NCBI GenBank assembly: GCA_964361645.1
Contig: CAYIBK010000034.1
Span: 1-7,277 of the forward strand
DNA: 7,277 nt
Direction: 5' to 3'
Source: 2-01-FULL-39-33 sp964361645
GTDB lineage: Bacteria > Patescibacteriota > Patescibacteriia > 2-01-FULL-39-33
Position 1 is the stretch's first letter. Each line of letters begins with the position of its first letter. Below are positions 1-6,347 of this stretch, piece after piece. A program made the position numbers and the translations under genes. The notes below the pieces were generated by a model. It did no database searches and was not told where the DNA came from. It saw only the letters and a program-made list of their open reading frames with translations.

Positions 1-949
1 CTGATTTTTCCAGCATTTTTTGGCCACGGTTTATTTCTCTTTTGCCCTGGCTCCTAAAAGTTAAATCCGTATAAATTCGCTTGGCCTCTAATCCTAAACG
101 ATTAAAAATACCAACATTTTTTTGGCTCCTAAGAGACATTTCAACTTTAGTGCCATCAGCTGGACTCTCTAATTCTACACTAGTATCAGCACCGCCCAAA
201 TCCAAATCAGGCATTTCTGGATCAATTGGCATTATTTCTGGGCTGGCAATCGGCTGTTCTTTATCTTCGCCAAGTTCATTAATTTCGTCGAGGCCATGTA
301 ATTCTTCAAATAATTTATAGGCTTCACTTTTTCCTTGTTCACTCTCTTTTGGGGCTGGCTTATTTTCTTCTGCTTGATCTAAATTTAAAACTACGGAAGG
401 AATATATTCATTCACCTCTTCTGCTGCCAATTTATCCAAATCCAAAACTTCTGGGCGAACATGTTTCTCCTCTAAATTATTTTTCGCCACATAATCAGCG
501 GCTTCTTTAGCTACCTTATCAAATTCATCTTGAGCATCGCTGACTTCTCCTAGAAATTCATTTTTAGCATCGGCTAATTCTGTTTTAATCGGTTCTACTC
601 CCGCCCCATCTTCTAAAGCACCTAATTCTGTATTAACCGATTTTTCTGAATTATTAATTAAATCTGGGACTTCAGCGGCTTTTTCTTGGGCTTGTTGTTT
701 ATATCCACCTAATAATTCAGCCACTTTTTGATCTGATAATCGTGGTCTTAATAAAAGTTCTACGGCTCGTTTTCTTAAGGGATTTACAAAGAAGGCCTCT
801 TCATCGGCTTTTTTGGCGTCTATCGCTTTTGTTGGTTCTTTTGGTTCTAAAGAACTAACATCTTCACTGGTTCCTGATTCTGATACACCGACCAAATCAT
901 CATCCTCATCATCAAATTCCTGATCTATTGCTGTTTTTATTTCGCGCAT
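1..949 (-). CDS. Acidic, low-complexity hypothetical protein (C-terminus beyond window)
   Basis: This reading frame has an ATG at 947-949 and stays open for 316 codons to the left edge, so the C-terminus is missing. I do not recognise a family. The protein begins with an acidic stretch (residues 8-50, EFDDEDDD at 11-18). A short basic helical segment follows (about 56-83, NPLRKRAVELLLRPRLSDQK then an AELLGGY end), then a long Glu/Asp/Ala-rich region with helical and coiled-coil character (84-215) and a Pro/Asp-rich linker (about 228-268). A more ordinary, basic segment starts near residue 275 (VGIFNRLGLEAKRIYTDL) and could open a folded domain outside the window. There is no signal peptide or membrane segment. 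The start lies 3 bases after the stop of the 52-aa gene, so the two are probably co-transcribed and translationally coupled. No Shine-Dalgarno is visible. A structural or adaptor role beside the upstream ATPase is inference from position only. Confidence 0.8.
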   Translation of the reverse strand, partial: MREIKTAIDQEFDDEDDDLVGVSESGTSEDVSSLEPKEPTKAIDAKKADEEAFFVNPLRKRAVELLLRPRLSDQKVAELLGGYKQQAQEKAAEVPDLINNSEKSVNTELGALEDGAGVEPIKTELADAKNEFLGEVSDAQDEFDKVAKEAADYVAKNNLEEKHVRPEVLDLDKLAAEEVNEYIPSVVLNLDQAEENKPAPKESEQGKSEAYKLFEELHGLDEINELGEDKEQPIASPEIMPIDPEMPDLDLGGADTSVELESPADGTKVEMSLRSQKNVGIFNRLGLEAKRIYTDLTFRSQGKREINRGQKMLEKS

Positions 950-952
950 AAA

Positions 953-1111
953 TTAAATATTTAATTTTTTCTTTACTTGAACGATTTTTAAGGCATCAAT
1001 TTTTTGCAAAATATCATCAATTTTTTTATTATAATCCCCTTTTGCTTTCTCGACTTTAGCGGTAAAATCAGCTAAGGCCTGTTGTAATTCTAGTTGATAT
1101 TTATTATCCAT
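953..1111 (-). CDS. 52-aa coiled-coil-like small protein
   Basis: The ATG is at 1109-1111 and the TAA at 953-955, giving 52 codons. The product is highly charged and helical: it starts MDNKYQLELQQALADF and ends with the basic run VKKKLNI. Hydrophobic residues recur at heptad-like spacing (L7, L9, L13, F16, V20, then I31, I34, I37, L41, I43, V44), suggesting one amphipathic or coiled-coil helix with a basic tail. No Cys/His metal site, signal peptide or membrane segment is present. The gene lies between the ATPase gene and the acidic protein, with only 3 bases to the next ATG, which is the strongest argument that it is real. No Shine-Dalgarno precedes it. Its own upstream sequence is cut by the assembly gap 32 bases before the start. 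The function is unknown; a small assembly or adaptor subunit of the ATPase system is possible. Confidence 0.65.
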   Translation of the reverse strand: MDNKYQLELQQALADFTAKVEKAKGDYNKKIDDILQKIDALKIVQVKKKLNI

Positions 1112-1143
1112 GAATTTATATTAATATCTAAAAATAATTTATA

Positions 1144-1243
1144 NNNNNNNNNNNNNNNNNNNNNNNNNNNNNNNNNNNNNNNNNNNNNNNNNNNNNNNNN
1201 NNNNNNNNNNNNNNNNNNNNNNNNNNNNNNNNNNNNNNNNNNN
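1144..1243. other. Assembly gap of 100 N
   Basis: Exactly 100 undetermined bases, the conventional filler for a scaffold gap of unknown size, so neither length nor reading frame is preserved across it. The ATPase frame happens to stay open through the Ns and would add a tail that overlaps the start of the 52-aa gene down to position 1090; this tail is not trustworthy. On the minus strand just after the gap, one other frame meets TAG at 1128-1130 and the third meets TAA at 1139-1141. Either could be the true end of the ATPase, and both would leave a normal short spacer before the ATG at 1111. Whole genes could also be missing here. Confidence 0.95.
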
Positions 1244-3696
1244 TTGCCGTATTTTAATTGGGAAAGCTGTTTTAGATGTTCCACCATTTCACGATTAGCC
1301 TCACTGGGCAGGGGAAAACAATGCATATTAAAAGTGCTAGTGGCCGTATTATCAACCAAAATACGAGTGTAGGCATTGAATTTTTCCACATTTAACAAAT
1401 CATATTCGTTGACATCAGGCGCTAATTGTTTGGCCATAATCTCAACATCATCAACACCGATTCTAAAACAAATAATATTGCCCACATTGCCAAAAACGGC
1501 ATCCTTCACTCTAGTATCTCCGCCTTGGGTTAATTGATTAATATACTGATGGCCAATGATCAAATTAAGCTTGTATTTTCTAGCCTCAGCTAGAATAACC
1601 GAAATACTATCGGTAATAAAATTTTGAAACTCATCAATATACAAATAAAAATCTTCTCTTTGTTCTTCTCTCATATCAGCTCGAGCTAGGGCCGCCATTT
1701 GCAATTTGGCCACGGCAATAAGCCCCAGTAAATTACTATTGGTTTCGCCCACCTTGCCCTTGGACAAATTGATTAAAAGTATTTTCTTTTCATCCATTAT
1801 TTGACGGAAATTAATGCCGGATTTTGGCTGACCGATTATATTTCTCATCATTTCATTTTCTACAAATCGTCCGGTTTTGGAAATAACATAAGAAAGCATA
1901 TCGGCGCCCGTGCTACCTTTTTGTGAAGCCTCGTATTCCCTCTCCCAAAAATCCTTAACCATAATATCAGTAACATGCTTTAATTTTTCTGTTCTAAAAT
2001 CCCTGTCGGTAAACAGCCTGGCCAACTCCACCAAAGTACCAGGATTTTCACCATCGGCCATCAAAACTAAAAGAGCGTTGCGCATATAATGTTCAAACAT
2101 TGGGCCAGCCATAGCTGGATCGGGCAAAAGCTTATAAAAAATCGTAATCATTTCCGAAGCCGCAAAATCCATTTCCTGCTGAGTTTTAGCTTCTAACATA
2201 TTTAAACCCAAAGGCCTTTGGATATCAGAGGGATCAAAAATAATAACATCATCCAATCTTTCTTTGGGAATATAAGGCATAATATAATCCTCTATCAGGG
2301 AGCCATGAGGATCCACCACACAAATACCATGTCCATTTTTAATGTCCTGAATAGCCAAATTGGCTTGAAAAACAGATTTACCAGTGCCCGTCATACCCAC
2401 AATATACATATGCCGTCTTCTATCGCCATCTTTTAATTGTACTAAAGTTGTTTTACCACGATAGATATTTTCACCCAATATTAAACCTGTTGTGGGTAAA
2501 TTAACCGGCGGTGGTAATCTTCTAGCCATCAACCATCTAATTTTGGGAATTTCGGTGCCCGAAAGAGGCAGATGCCATAGAGAAGTCATTTCTTCGGTAT
2601 TTAAAACAAAGCCGTTTTTTTCATTATAATTGCGATAAATAAAATCCTCTATAATCTTACCCACCGATCCCTTAATTACCGCCTTGAAACTATTGGCATG
2701 CTCGTAACTGGAATATTGAGCAAAAGTATTAGAAACTTGTTTGATGATTTCTTTGGATTGTAATTCGGTGGGAGAAAAAGAAATAATTCTAATATTTACA
2801 TCCATGCCGGCTTTAGAAGCTTTTTCACCAATTAATTTTATCATTTCTTCTTCTAGAGGAGATGATCGGCGGATATCTTGGGGCATTTTTTCATCACCTT
2901 TACTGCTATAAAACCAATCCGATGGTTTGCCTAGTAAACCCGTTGCCCCACTGCCGCTAACCGAAGTTACGGCCTGCTTAAAGCTTTTGCCACCATGCAT
3001 TTCCGAAGCTACTTTTACACCTCTATTCCTCCAACTGCCTTTAGCTGATCTCATAATAAATTGTATGGCCACTGTTTGGCCGGATGGCAATTTGGAAAGA
3101 TTGCTTAAAACATTAACCAGGGGATCAATGTCCATATGTTTGTAAGTCAAAATCGGCAACATTTTATCTTTGGTTAATTTCAAATAACCGGCGCTAGCCA
3201 CGCCCATAGGACCAAAAATATTATAATCGTCTACTTCTTCTATCTGCAAATGAGGATATTGTGATAAAAGTTGCTGGTTGACATGATCAACTAAATAAAG
3301 CGGGATGGCGATATAAAAAGTAATTAAACCATCCAAACCAACCACGATTTCAAATGACCAACTGTCATGACGGCCATAAAGCCATGGTTTAAAACCATTC
3401 TGAGCCCTCATACCGCCCAAATTGGCATAAAAATTATCAATACCAGATAATAGTTCTTTTATTTCTTTTCTTTTGCCCTCATCTTCGGATTGCCTTTGTG
3501 GGACAGTGAGGATGAATATTTTTTTACGGTAATTATAAGGAACTAATTTAGATGAACGAAAAACTCCTCTGATTAATATTAAAATAAAAGCTATAACGAT
3601 AGCCGCAATTAAAACAATAACCAAATAAAATAAAATTTGATTTAATAATCCTGTTTGTATTTCCACCGATACATCTGGTTGTAAGCCAAAATCCAT
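1244..3696 (-). CDS. Type IV secretion/conjugation-like ATPase (VirD4/TraG-type, C-terminus lost in gap)
   Basis: The first 817 residues can be read from the ATG at 3694-3696; the C-terminus lies in the assembly gap. One membrane helix (about 19-44) is followed by basic residues (R43, R47, K50), placing the bulk in the cytoplasm. Residues about 60-380 form a large N-terminal domain that I cannot name with certainty; it may be the DUF8128-type domain of CPR ATPases, a name given from memory. The RecA-like ATPase has Walker A GMTGTGKS at 434-441, VVDPHG at 460-465, Walker B FYLYIDEF at 683-690 (acidic pair D688, E689), and a following GHQYINQL at 715-722 with a sensor-like Gln. This motif set is typical of VirD4/TraG/TraD coupling proteins and HerA-like DUF87 ATPases, which power DNA or protein transfer across membranes. 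Walker A is far later than in classical VirD4 and closer to its place in VirB4. The start lies 2 bases after the stop of the 163-aa gene, with no strong Shine-Dalgarno. ATPase identity is secure; the substrate is unknown. Confidence 0.93.
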
Positions 3697-3698
3697 AA

Positions 3699-4190
3699 TT
3701 AATTCTTTTTAGAAGCTTCGTCTATTATTTTATCAGCTTTTATTTTAACTTCTTGTTCCAAAAAAAAGACATTTATGCCTGGAATAATCTTCAGCCAAGC
3801 CCTAATAAGCGAGATTATTTTCTTTATTTTTACTTTTGGTTTAGACAATAAATTGATTATTTTAATGGTGGTTTCTTCGCCTTTGGTTTTGAATTCCTCT
3901 TTTTTCTCTGGGCTTAAATTGAAATATACTTCGCCCAAATCTTCTTCTAAAATTCCTTCTATTTTCTTGAATTTCTGATCCACAATAAGACCACTGCCAG
4001 TTGATGATTTTACTGATGGTGATGGTAATTCGATGGCCGATTTTGATGTTTTAGTAAAATGATCTTGACCAAATTCAGTTTTTGGCACCTCCGGAGATAA
4101 AACAGAACTTTTCTCAGGATGGGATTCTACTATCTTTTCCTGAGGCTGGCTTTCAATTTGGTTAATCTTACTTATTTGGCTTATGGGCAT
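3699..4190 (-). CDS. Hypothetical protein upstream of the ATPase (disordered N-terminus, conserved-looking C-terminus)
   Basis: A 163-codon gene with its ATG at 4188-4190 and TAA at 3699-3701. Residues 1-70 are rich in Ser, Pro, Lys, Glu and Gln and look disordered. Residues about 75-160 look folded: an acidic-aromatic helix (GILEEDLGEVYFNLSPEKK), a charged helix (FKTKGEETTIKIINLL), a Lys-rich segment (PKVKIKKIISLI), then RAWLKIIPGINVFFLEQE and a basic end. The IIPGINVFF patch is amphipathic and too short for a transmembrane helix, so peripheral membrane contact is possible. There is no signal peptide. The stop lies 2 bases before the ATPase start, so the two are almost certainly co-translated. 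The gene is first in the operon, about 42 nt downstream of a predicted start site, and lacks a Shine-Dalgarno. From memory, similar C-terminal segments sit beside such ATPases in other CPR genomes, which suggests a partner subunit. The function is unknown. Confidence 0.85.
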   Translation of the reverse strand: MPISQISKINQIESQPQEKIVESHPEKSSVLSPEVPKTEFGQDHFTKTSKSAIELPSPSVKSSTGSGLIVDQKFKKIEGILEEDLGEVYFNLSPEKKEEFKTKGEETTIKIINLLSKPKVKIKKIISLIRAWLKIIPGINVFFLEQEVKIKADKIIDEASKKN

Positions 4191-4238
4191 AAGTGAAAAG
4201 CATGGGTAATTAAACTTATATCGTCTTAATTTGATTAT

Positions 4239-4244
4239 ATTATA
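4239..4244 (-). promoter_or_regulatory. Extended -10 promoter of the ATPase operon
   Basis: Read on the minus strand, TGCTATAAT (4239-4247) gives a consensus TATAAT at 4239-4244 preceded by the TG of an extended -10. Transcription would start near 4232, leaving a leader of about 42 nt before the ATG at 4190. No good -35 is seen at 17 bp (AGCACA), which the extended -10 may compensate. It forms one arm of a near-palindrome whose other arm is the corA promoter. Confidence 0.6.
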
Positions 4245-4263
4245 GCATAAAAATATATTTATG

Positions 4264-4272
4264 TGCTATAAT
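4264..4272 (+). promoter_or_regulatory. Extended -10 promoter reading toward corA
   Basis: TGCTATAAT gives a perfect TATAAT at 4267-4272 with an extended -10 TG at 4264-4265. The predicted start near 4279 makes a corA leader of about 206 nt. No convincing -35 is present, because the upstream 17-23 bp lie inside the opposing promoter. A weaker alternative lies next to the gene: TTTGCG at 4445-4450, 16 bp, TATAAA at 4467-4472, which would give an almost leaderless mRNA. Confidence 0.55.
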
Positions 4273-4283
4273 AGAAAGTAGGG

Positions 4284-4316
4284 ATTTTGAGATGCTAAAC
4301 TTAGCAAGGTCAAAAT
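4284..4316 (+). ncRNA. Two-part hairpin at the start of the corA leader (candidate cis-regulatory RNA)
   Basis: ATTTTGA (4284-4290) pairs perfectly with TCAAAAT (4310-4316). Inside it, after a small asymmetric internal loop (GA opposite AGG), TGCTA (4293-4297) pairs with TAGCA (4302-4306) around a 4-nt loop. The structure begins about 5 nt after the predicted transcription start of corA. It has no T-tract, so it is not a simple terminator. It matches no Mg2+ riboswitch I know (it is not recognisably an M-box). It could stabilise the 5' end, be part of a regulatory leader, or be a DNA-level site. Confidence 0.4.
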
Positions 4317-4341
4317 ATGATAAAATAAAGTTAATGAGATA

Positions 4342-4455
4342 AAAAATCAAAATCCAAATATCAAAATTAAAAATTACAACTTAAAATCAAAAACTGATTT
4401 TTAAAAAAGTTTTAATTTTTAAACTTTAGTTTTGCGTTTTGAGTTTTGCGTTTTT
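4342..4455. repeat. A/T-rich degenerate inverted repeat in the corA leader
   Basis: The core (4369-4420) folds on itself: AAAAATTA (4369-4376) matches TAATTTTT (4413-4420), AACTT (4378-4382) matches AAGTT (4407-4411), and AAAATC (4383-4388) matches GATTTT (4396-4401). The flanks keep a degenerate match in which short A-runs separated by TC/TCC on the left mirror T-runs separated by GCG/GAG on the right. The right flank holds a 14-bp tandem duplication of AGTTTTGCGTTTTG (4428-4441 and 4442-4455, one difference). Runs of the type AAATCCAAATATCAAA facing their inverted copy are familiar intergenic filler in CPR genomes. The function is unknown. Confidence 0.6.
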
Positions 4456-4484
4456 AATTTAAAAATTATAAAATAATTTTTATT

Positions 4485-5426
4485 ATGCCCAACAACATTA
4501 CAGCCATTAAATCCGCCAAAGGCAACCTAAGCTGGATAAATATTATCAATGCTAAGGAAAAGGAAATAGGATATTTAAAGAGTAAATACAAATTCAAGGA
4601 ATTGGATTTAAATGATTCCTATGCCCAGCAGTACGCTCAAAGGCCAAAATTCCATCAGAGGAATAATTATTTCTTCTTGATATTGCAATTCCCTTATTAT
4701 GACAAAAATAAAAGGGAGATTGTAGCCGAAGAAATTGATTTTTTTGTCACCAAACATGAAATTATCACTGTGCACAAAAACAATTTAGAACCAATTGTCA
4801 CTTTCTTTAATGAATGCAAAAAAAATAAATTTGTCAGTGAGCAATATTTGGGCATTGATAATGCGGCTTTGCTTTATGAAATAATTATCCGCTTGCAATA
4901 TTATACCTATCCCATCTTGGATCATATTAGCGTTGATATACAAAATATAGAAAGAAATATATTTGCCGACAAAGAAAGACAAATGGTCAATGAAATTCTT
5001 TATATCAAAAGGAATATATTGAACATTAGAAAGATAATGGAGGCCCATAAAAATGTCATGCAAAAAATAGTTAAAGAAAATATTAAATTTTTCCCAACGC
5101 AAAAACAATCAATTTATTATGAACATATTATAGAACATACCAAAGACATTTGGGGTATTATGGAAGGCCAAAAAGATATGATTGAAGCTCTGGAGAATAC
5201 CAACGCCACTCTGGTCTCGTTTAAACTAAGCGATATTATGAGAATTTTGACTATTTTCTCGGTGGTACTTATCCCGCTCACTTTGCTGGCTTCAATCTTC
5301 GGCATGAATACTGTCCACGCTATGCCTTTTATAGACAGCCCCTACGGCTTCTGGCTGGTTATTGGCATTATGTTTTTATTGATGCTGGGGATGTTATCTT
5401 TTTTCAAAAGTAAAAAGTGGATGTAA
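4485..5426 (+). CDS. corA: CorA-family divalent metal ion (Mg2+/Co2+) transporter
   Basis: A 313-aa protein of normal CorA length and layout: a cytoplasmic N-terminal alpha/beta domain (about 1-140), long helices that should form the pentameric funnel (about 140-250), then two C-terminal membrane helices (about 251-271 and 287-307). The signature GMN is present at 273-275 as FGMNT (usually YGMNF), closing the first membrane helix and forming the selectivity mouth. The loop normally reading MPE reads MPF here (280-282), so the acidic residue is missing, though D284 is close. The basic end KSKKW is typical and marks the C-terminus as cytoplasmic. CorA conducts Mg2+, and often Co2+ or Ni2+, down the membrane potential and is gated by internal Mg2+. 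The ATG at 4485 has no Shine-Dalgarno; the reading starts with PNNITAIKSAKGNLSWINI, as CorA N-termini do. The gene is monocistronic, ends in TAA, and is followed 20 bases later by a terminator hairpin. Metal specificity cannot be read from the sequence. Confidence 0.95.
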   Translation: MPNNITAIKSAKGNLSWINIINAKEKEIGYLKSKYKFKELDLNDSYAQQYAQRPKFHQRNNYFFLILQFPYYDKNKREIVAEEIDFFVTKHEIITVHKNNLEPIVTFFNECKKNKFVSEQYLGIDNAALLYEIIIRLQYYTYPILDHISVDIQNIERNIFADKERQMVNEILYIKRNILNIRKIMEAHKNVMQKIVKENIKFFPTQKQSIYYEHIIEHTKDIWGIMEGQKDMIEALENTNATLVSFKLSDIMRILTIFSVVLIPLTLLASIFGMNTVHAMPFIDSPYGFWLVIGIMFLLMLGMLSFFKSKKWM

Positions 5427-5446
5427 AATAAATATCAATCAAAAAT

Positions 5447-5475
5447 AAAAGGCGCCTTAGGGCACCTTTTTGTTT
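5447..5475. terminator. Shared bidirectional terminator between corA and the convergent membrane-protein gene
   Basis: AAAAGGCGCC (5447-5456), loop TTAG, then GGCACCTTTT (5461-5470), followed on the plus strand by TGTTTTTTAT. On the minus strand the stem is followed by ATTTTT. One position is C opposite A in the plus-strand RNA but U opposite G (a wobble pair) in the minus-strand RNA, so the stem is fully paired only for leftward transcripts. It lies 20 bases past the corA stop and 6 bases past the convergent gene's stop at 5477. Confidence 0.85.
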
Positions 5476-5476
5476 T

Positions 5477-6280
5477 TTATTTTACAATAGACGGTTTCCA
5501 TAAATTGCCAAAGGGAAATTTTTCCCTCAACCAATTACCAAGAGCGGATCCGCCGTTTGCCAAATAACCATGGTATTCAAACTGACTATCAATTTCTATA
5601 ATCGTAGCCAGATTTTTTTCCTGATGTGTTTTTTCTATGGCTGCCAAGCGACTTTCAATGCTTTCATTAAATTCAGCCACTTCTTTATTTACTTTCTGAC
5701 GATCAATGGCGTATTTCAATTGTTCGCCTAGAACTATGCTTTCATTATAAACATATTGCACAAATTCCTGCACCACTTCCTCCGACCAAGATTCAATGAT
5801 TAAATCAGCTAAACTGTAAAAAATTTTATCAAAATCAAAACTGGATGAGATATTCTTATGAAAAATATAAACTATTAACTTAGCTAACTTAGCCAAAGAG
5901 CATTTAGTTAATATTTCTGGCCCAATACTAATGGAGTCATAATTCATGGTGATGCCAAACTGATGACAATGACTAATAAAATCATCATCTAAATACAAGC
6001 GACTTAAATCAGAAGCTAATTTACTCATAATTTTGGATGAGGCCTGCTTATTCAACCATTTCTGAAAGAAGCGAATAATTACATAGCCAACACAAAACGA
6101 AGCTATAACTGTGAGTATAATTACTCCCATTAAAAAAGCGGTAGAATTGCCATCATTTATAAAGTTATAACTGCCATCGGGATTTTTGGTTAGAAAATAC
6201 TTATCATAAGTAAACCAGGCACCAGCCACCACAATCCACATTATAATAATCTGAATAAATACTGTTACTTTAGTCTTCAT
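5477..6280 (-). CDS. Two-TM membrane protein with cytoplasmic helical domain, function unknown
   Basis: A 267-codon gene whose start is fixed by a strong Shine-Dalgarno (AAGGAG, 5 bases before the ATG at 6278-6280). Lys2 and Lys4 precede a first membrane helix (about 7-23). An outside loop (about 25-46, with DGSYNFINDGN) leads to a second helix (about 48-70) followed by basic residues (R70, K74, K78), so both ends are predicted to be cytoplasmic. Residues about 80-190 are helical and contain three Cys (C105, C127 and, in the membrane, C63), with no recognisable catalytic or metal motif. A likely coiled coil (about 193-220, KEVAEFNESIESRLAAIEK) precedes a Gly/aromatic-rich C-terminus (YHGYLANGGSALGNWL). 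I do not recognise the family. It has its own promoter with an operator-like palindrome and its own terminator, so it is a separately regulated single gene. It could be a sensor or scaffold; no evidence decides. Confidence 0.88.
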   Translation of the reverse strand: MKTKVTVFIQIIIMWIVVAGAWFTYDKYFLTKNPDGSYNFINDGNSTAFLMGVIILTVIASFCVGYVIIRFFQKWLNKQASSKIMSKLASDLSRLYLDDDFISHCHQFGITMNYDSISIGPEILTKCSLAKLAKLIVYIFHKNISSSFDFDKIFYSLADLIIESWSEEVVQEFVQYVYNESIVLGEQLKYAIDRQKVNKEVAEFNESIESRLAAIEKTHQEKNLATIIEIDSQFEYHGYLANGGSALGNWLREKFPFGNLWKPSIVK

Positions 6281-6285
6281 AAAAG

Positions 6286-6291
6286 CTCCTT
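6286..6291 (-). promoter_or_regulatory. Strong Shine-Dalgarno of the two-TM protein gene
   Basis: On the minus strand AAGGAG lies 5 bases before the ATG at 6280. It stands out because none of the other visible gene starts in the window has a clear Shine-Dalgarno. Confidence 0.85.
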
Positions 6292-6329
6292 CTTGTTTTG
6301 ATTTTAGTGTTAAAGAACATAATTGGTAA

Positions 6330-6347
6330 TATATACTCTAGTATATA
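6330..6347. promoter_or_regulatory. 18-bp palindromic operator candidate over the -10 box
   Basis: TATATACT (6330-6337), 2 bases, AGTATATA (6340-6347): perfect 8-bp arms. The palindrome covers the -10 (6335-6340) and part of the spacer of the two-TM gene promoter, the usual place for a repressor. Short A/T-rich palindromes with TATAC/GTATA ends are the style bound by PadR- or GntR/YtrA-type dimeric winged-helix regulators. No such regulator gene is present in this window, so the assignment is inference. Confidence 0.55.

Larger units (their letters stand above)
4239..4272. repeat. Near-palindrome joining two divergent -10 boxes
   Basis: The left arm ATTATAGCATAAA (4239-4251) and right arm TTTATGTGCTATAAT (4258-4272) are inverted copies apart from two extra bases (TG) in the right arm, with a 6-bp A/T centre. 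Each arm carries TGCTATAAT reading outward, so both promoters share the same 34 bp. Two polymerases would compete here, or one dimeric regulator could control both directions. Confidence 0.7.

Noticed and set aside
81..320. Plus-strand open frame of 79 codons
   Set aside because: It lies antisense within the acidic minus-strand gene, is Ser-rich in the way expected from the complement of Glu/Asp codons, and has no ribosome binding site.
1094..1372. Plus-strand open frame through the N-gap
   Set aside because: It crosses the 100 Ns and is antisense to the ATPase gene; its continuity is not real evidence.
2218..3145. Two short plus-strand open frames (2218-2436, 2927-3145)
   Set aside because: Both are shadows inside the conserved ATPase gene, without start signals.
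3775..3978. Plus-strand open frame of 67 codons, hydrophobic
   Set aside because: It is antisense to the 163-aa gene; its hydrophobicity is the expected complement of Lys/Glu-rich codons.
4284..4316. Known Mg2+ riboswitch (M-box) for corA
   Set aside because: The leader is too short and A/T-rich and lacks the multi-helix conserved core; only a simple two-part hairpin is seen.
4428..4455. Tandem 14-bp repeat as replication-origin iterons
   Set aside because: There are only two copies, no replication gene, and the unit is part of the wider degenerate inverted repeat.
4785..5305. Minus-strand open frames within corA
   Set aside because: They are antisense to a clear CorA protein, without promoters or ribosome binding sites.
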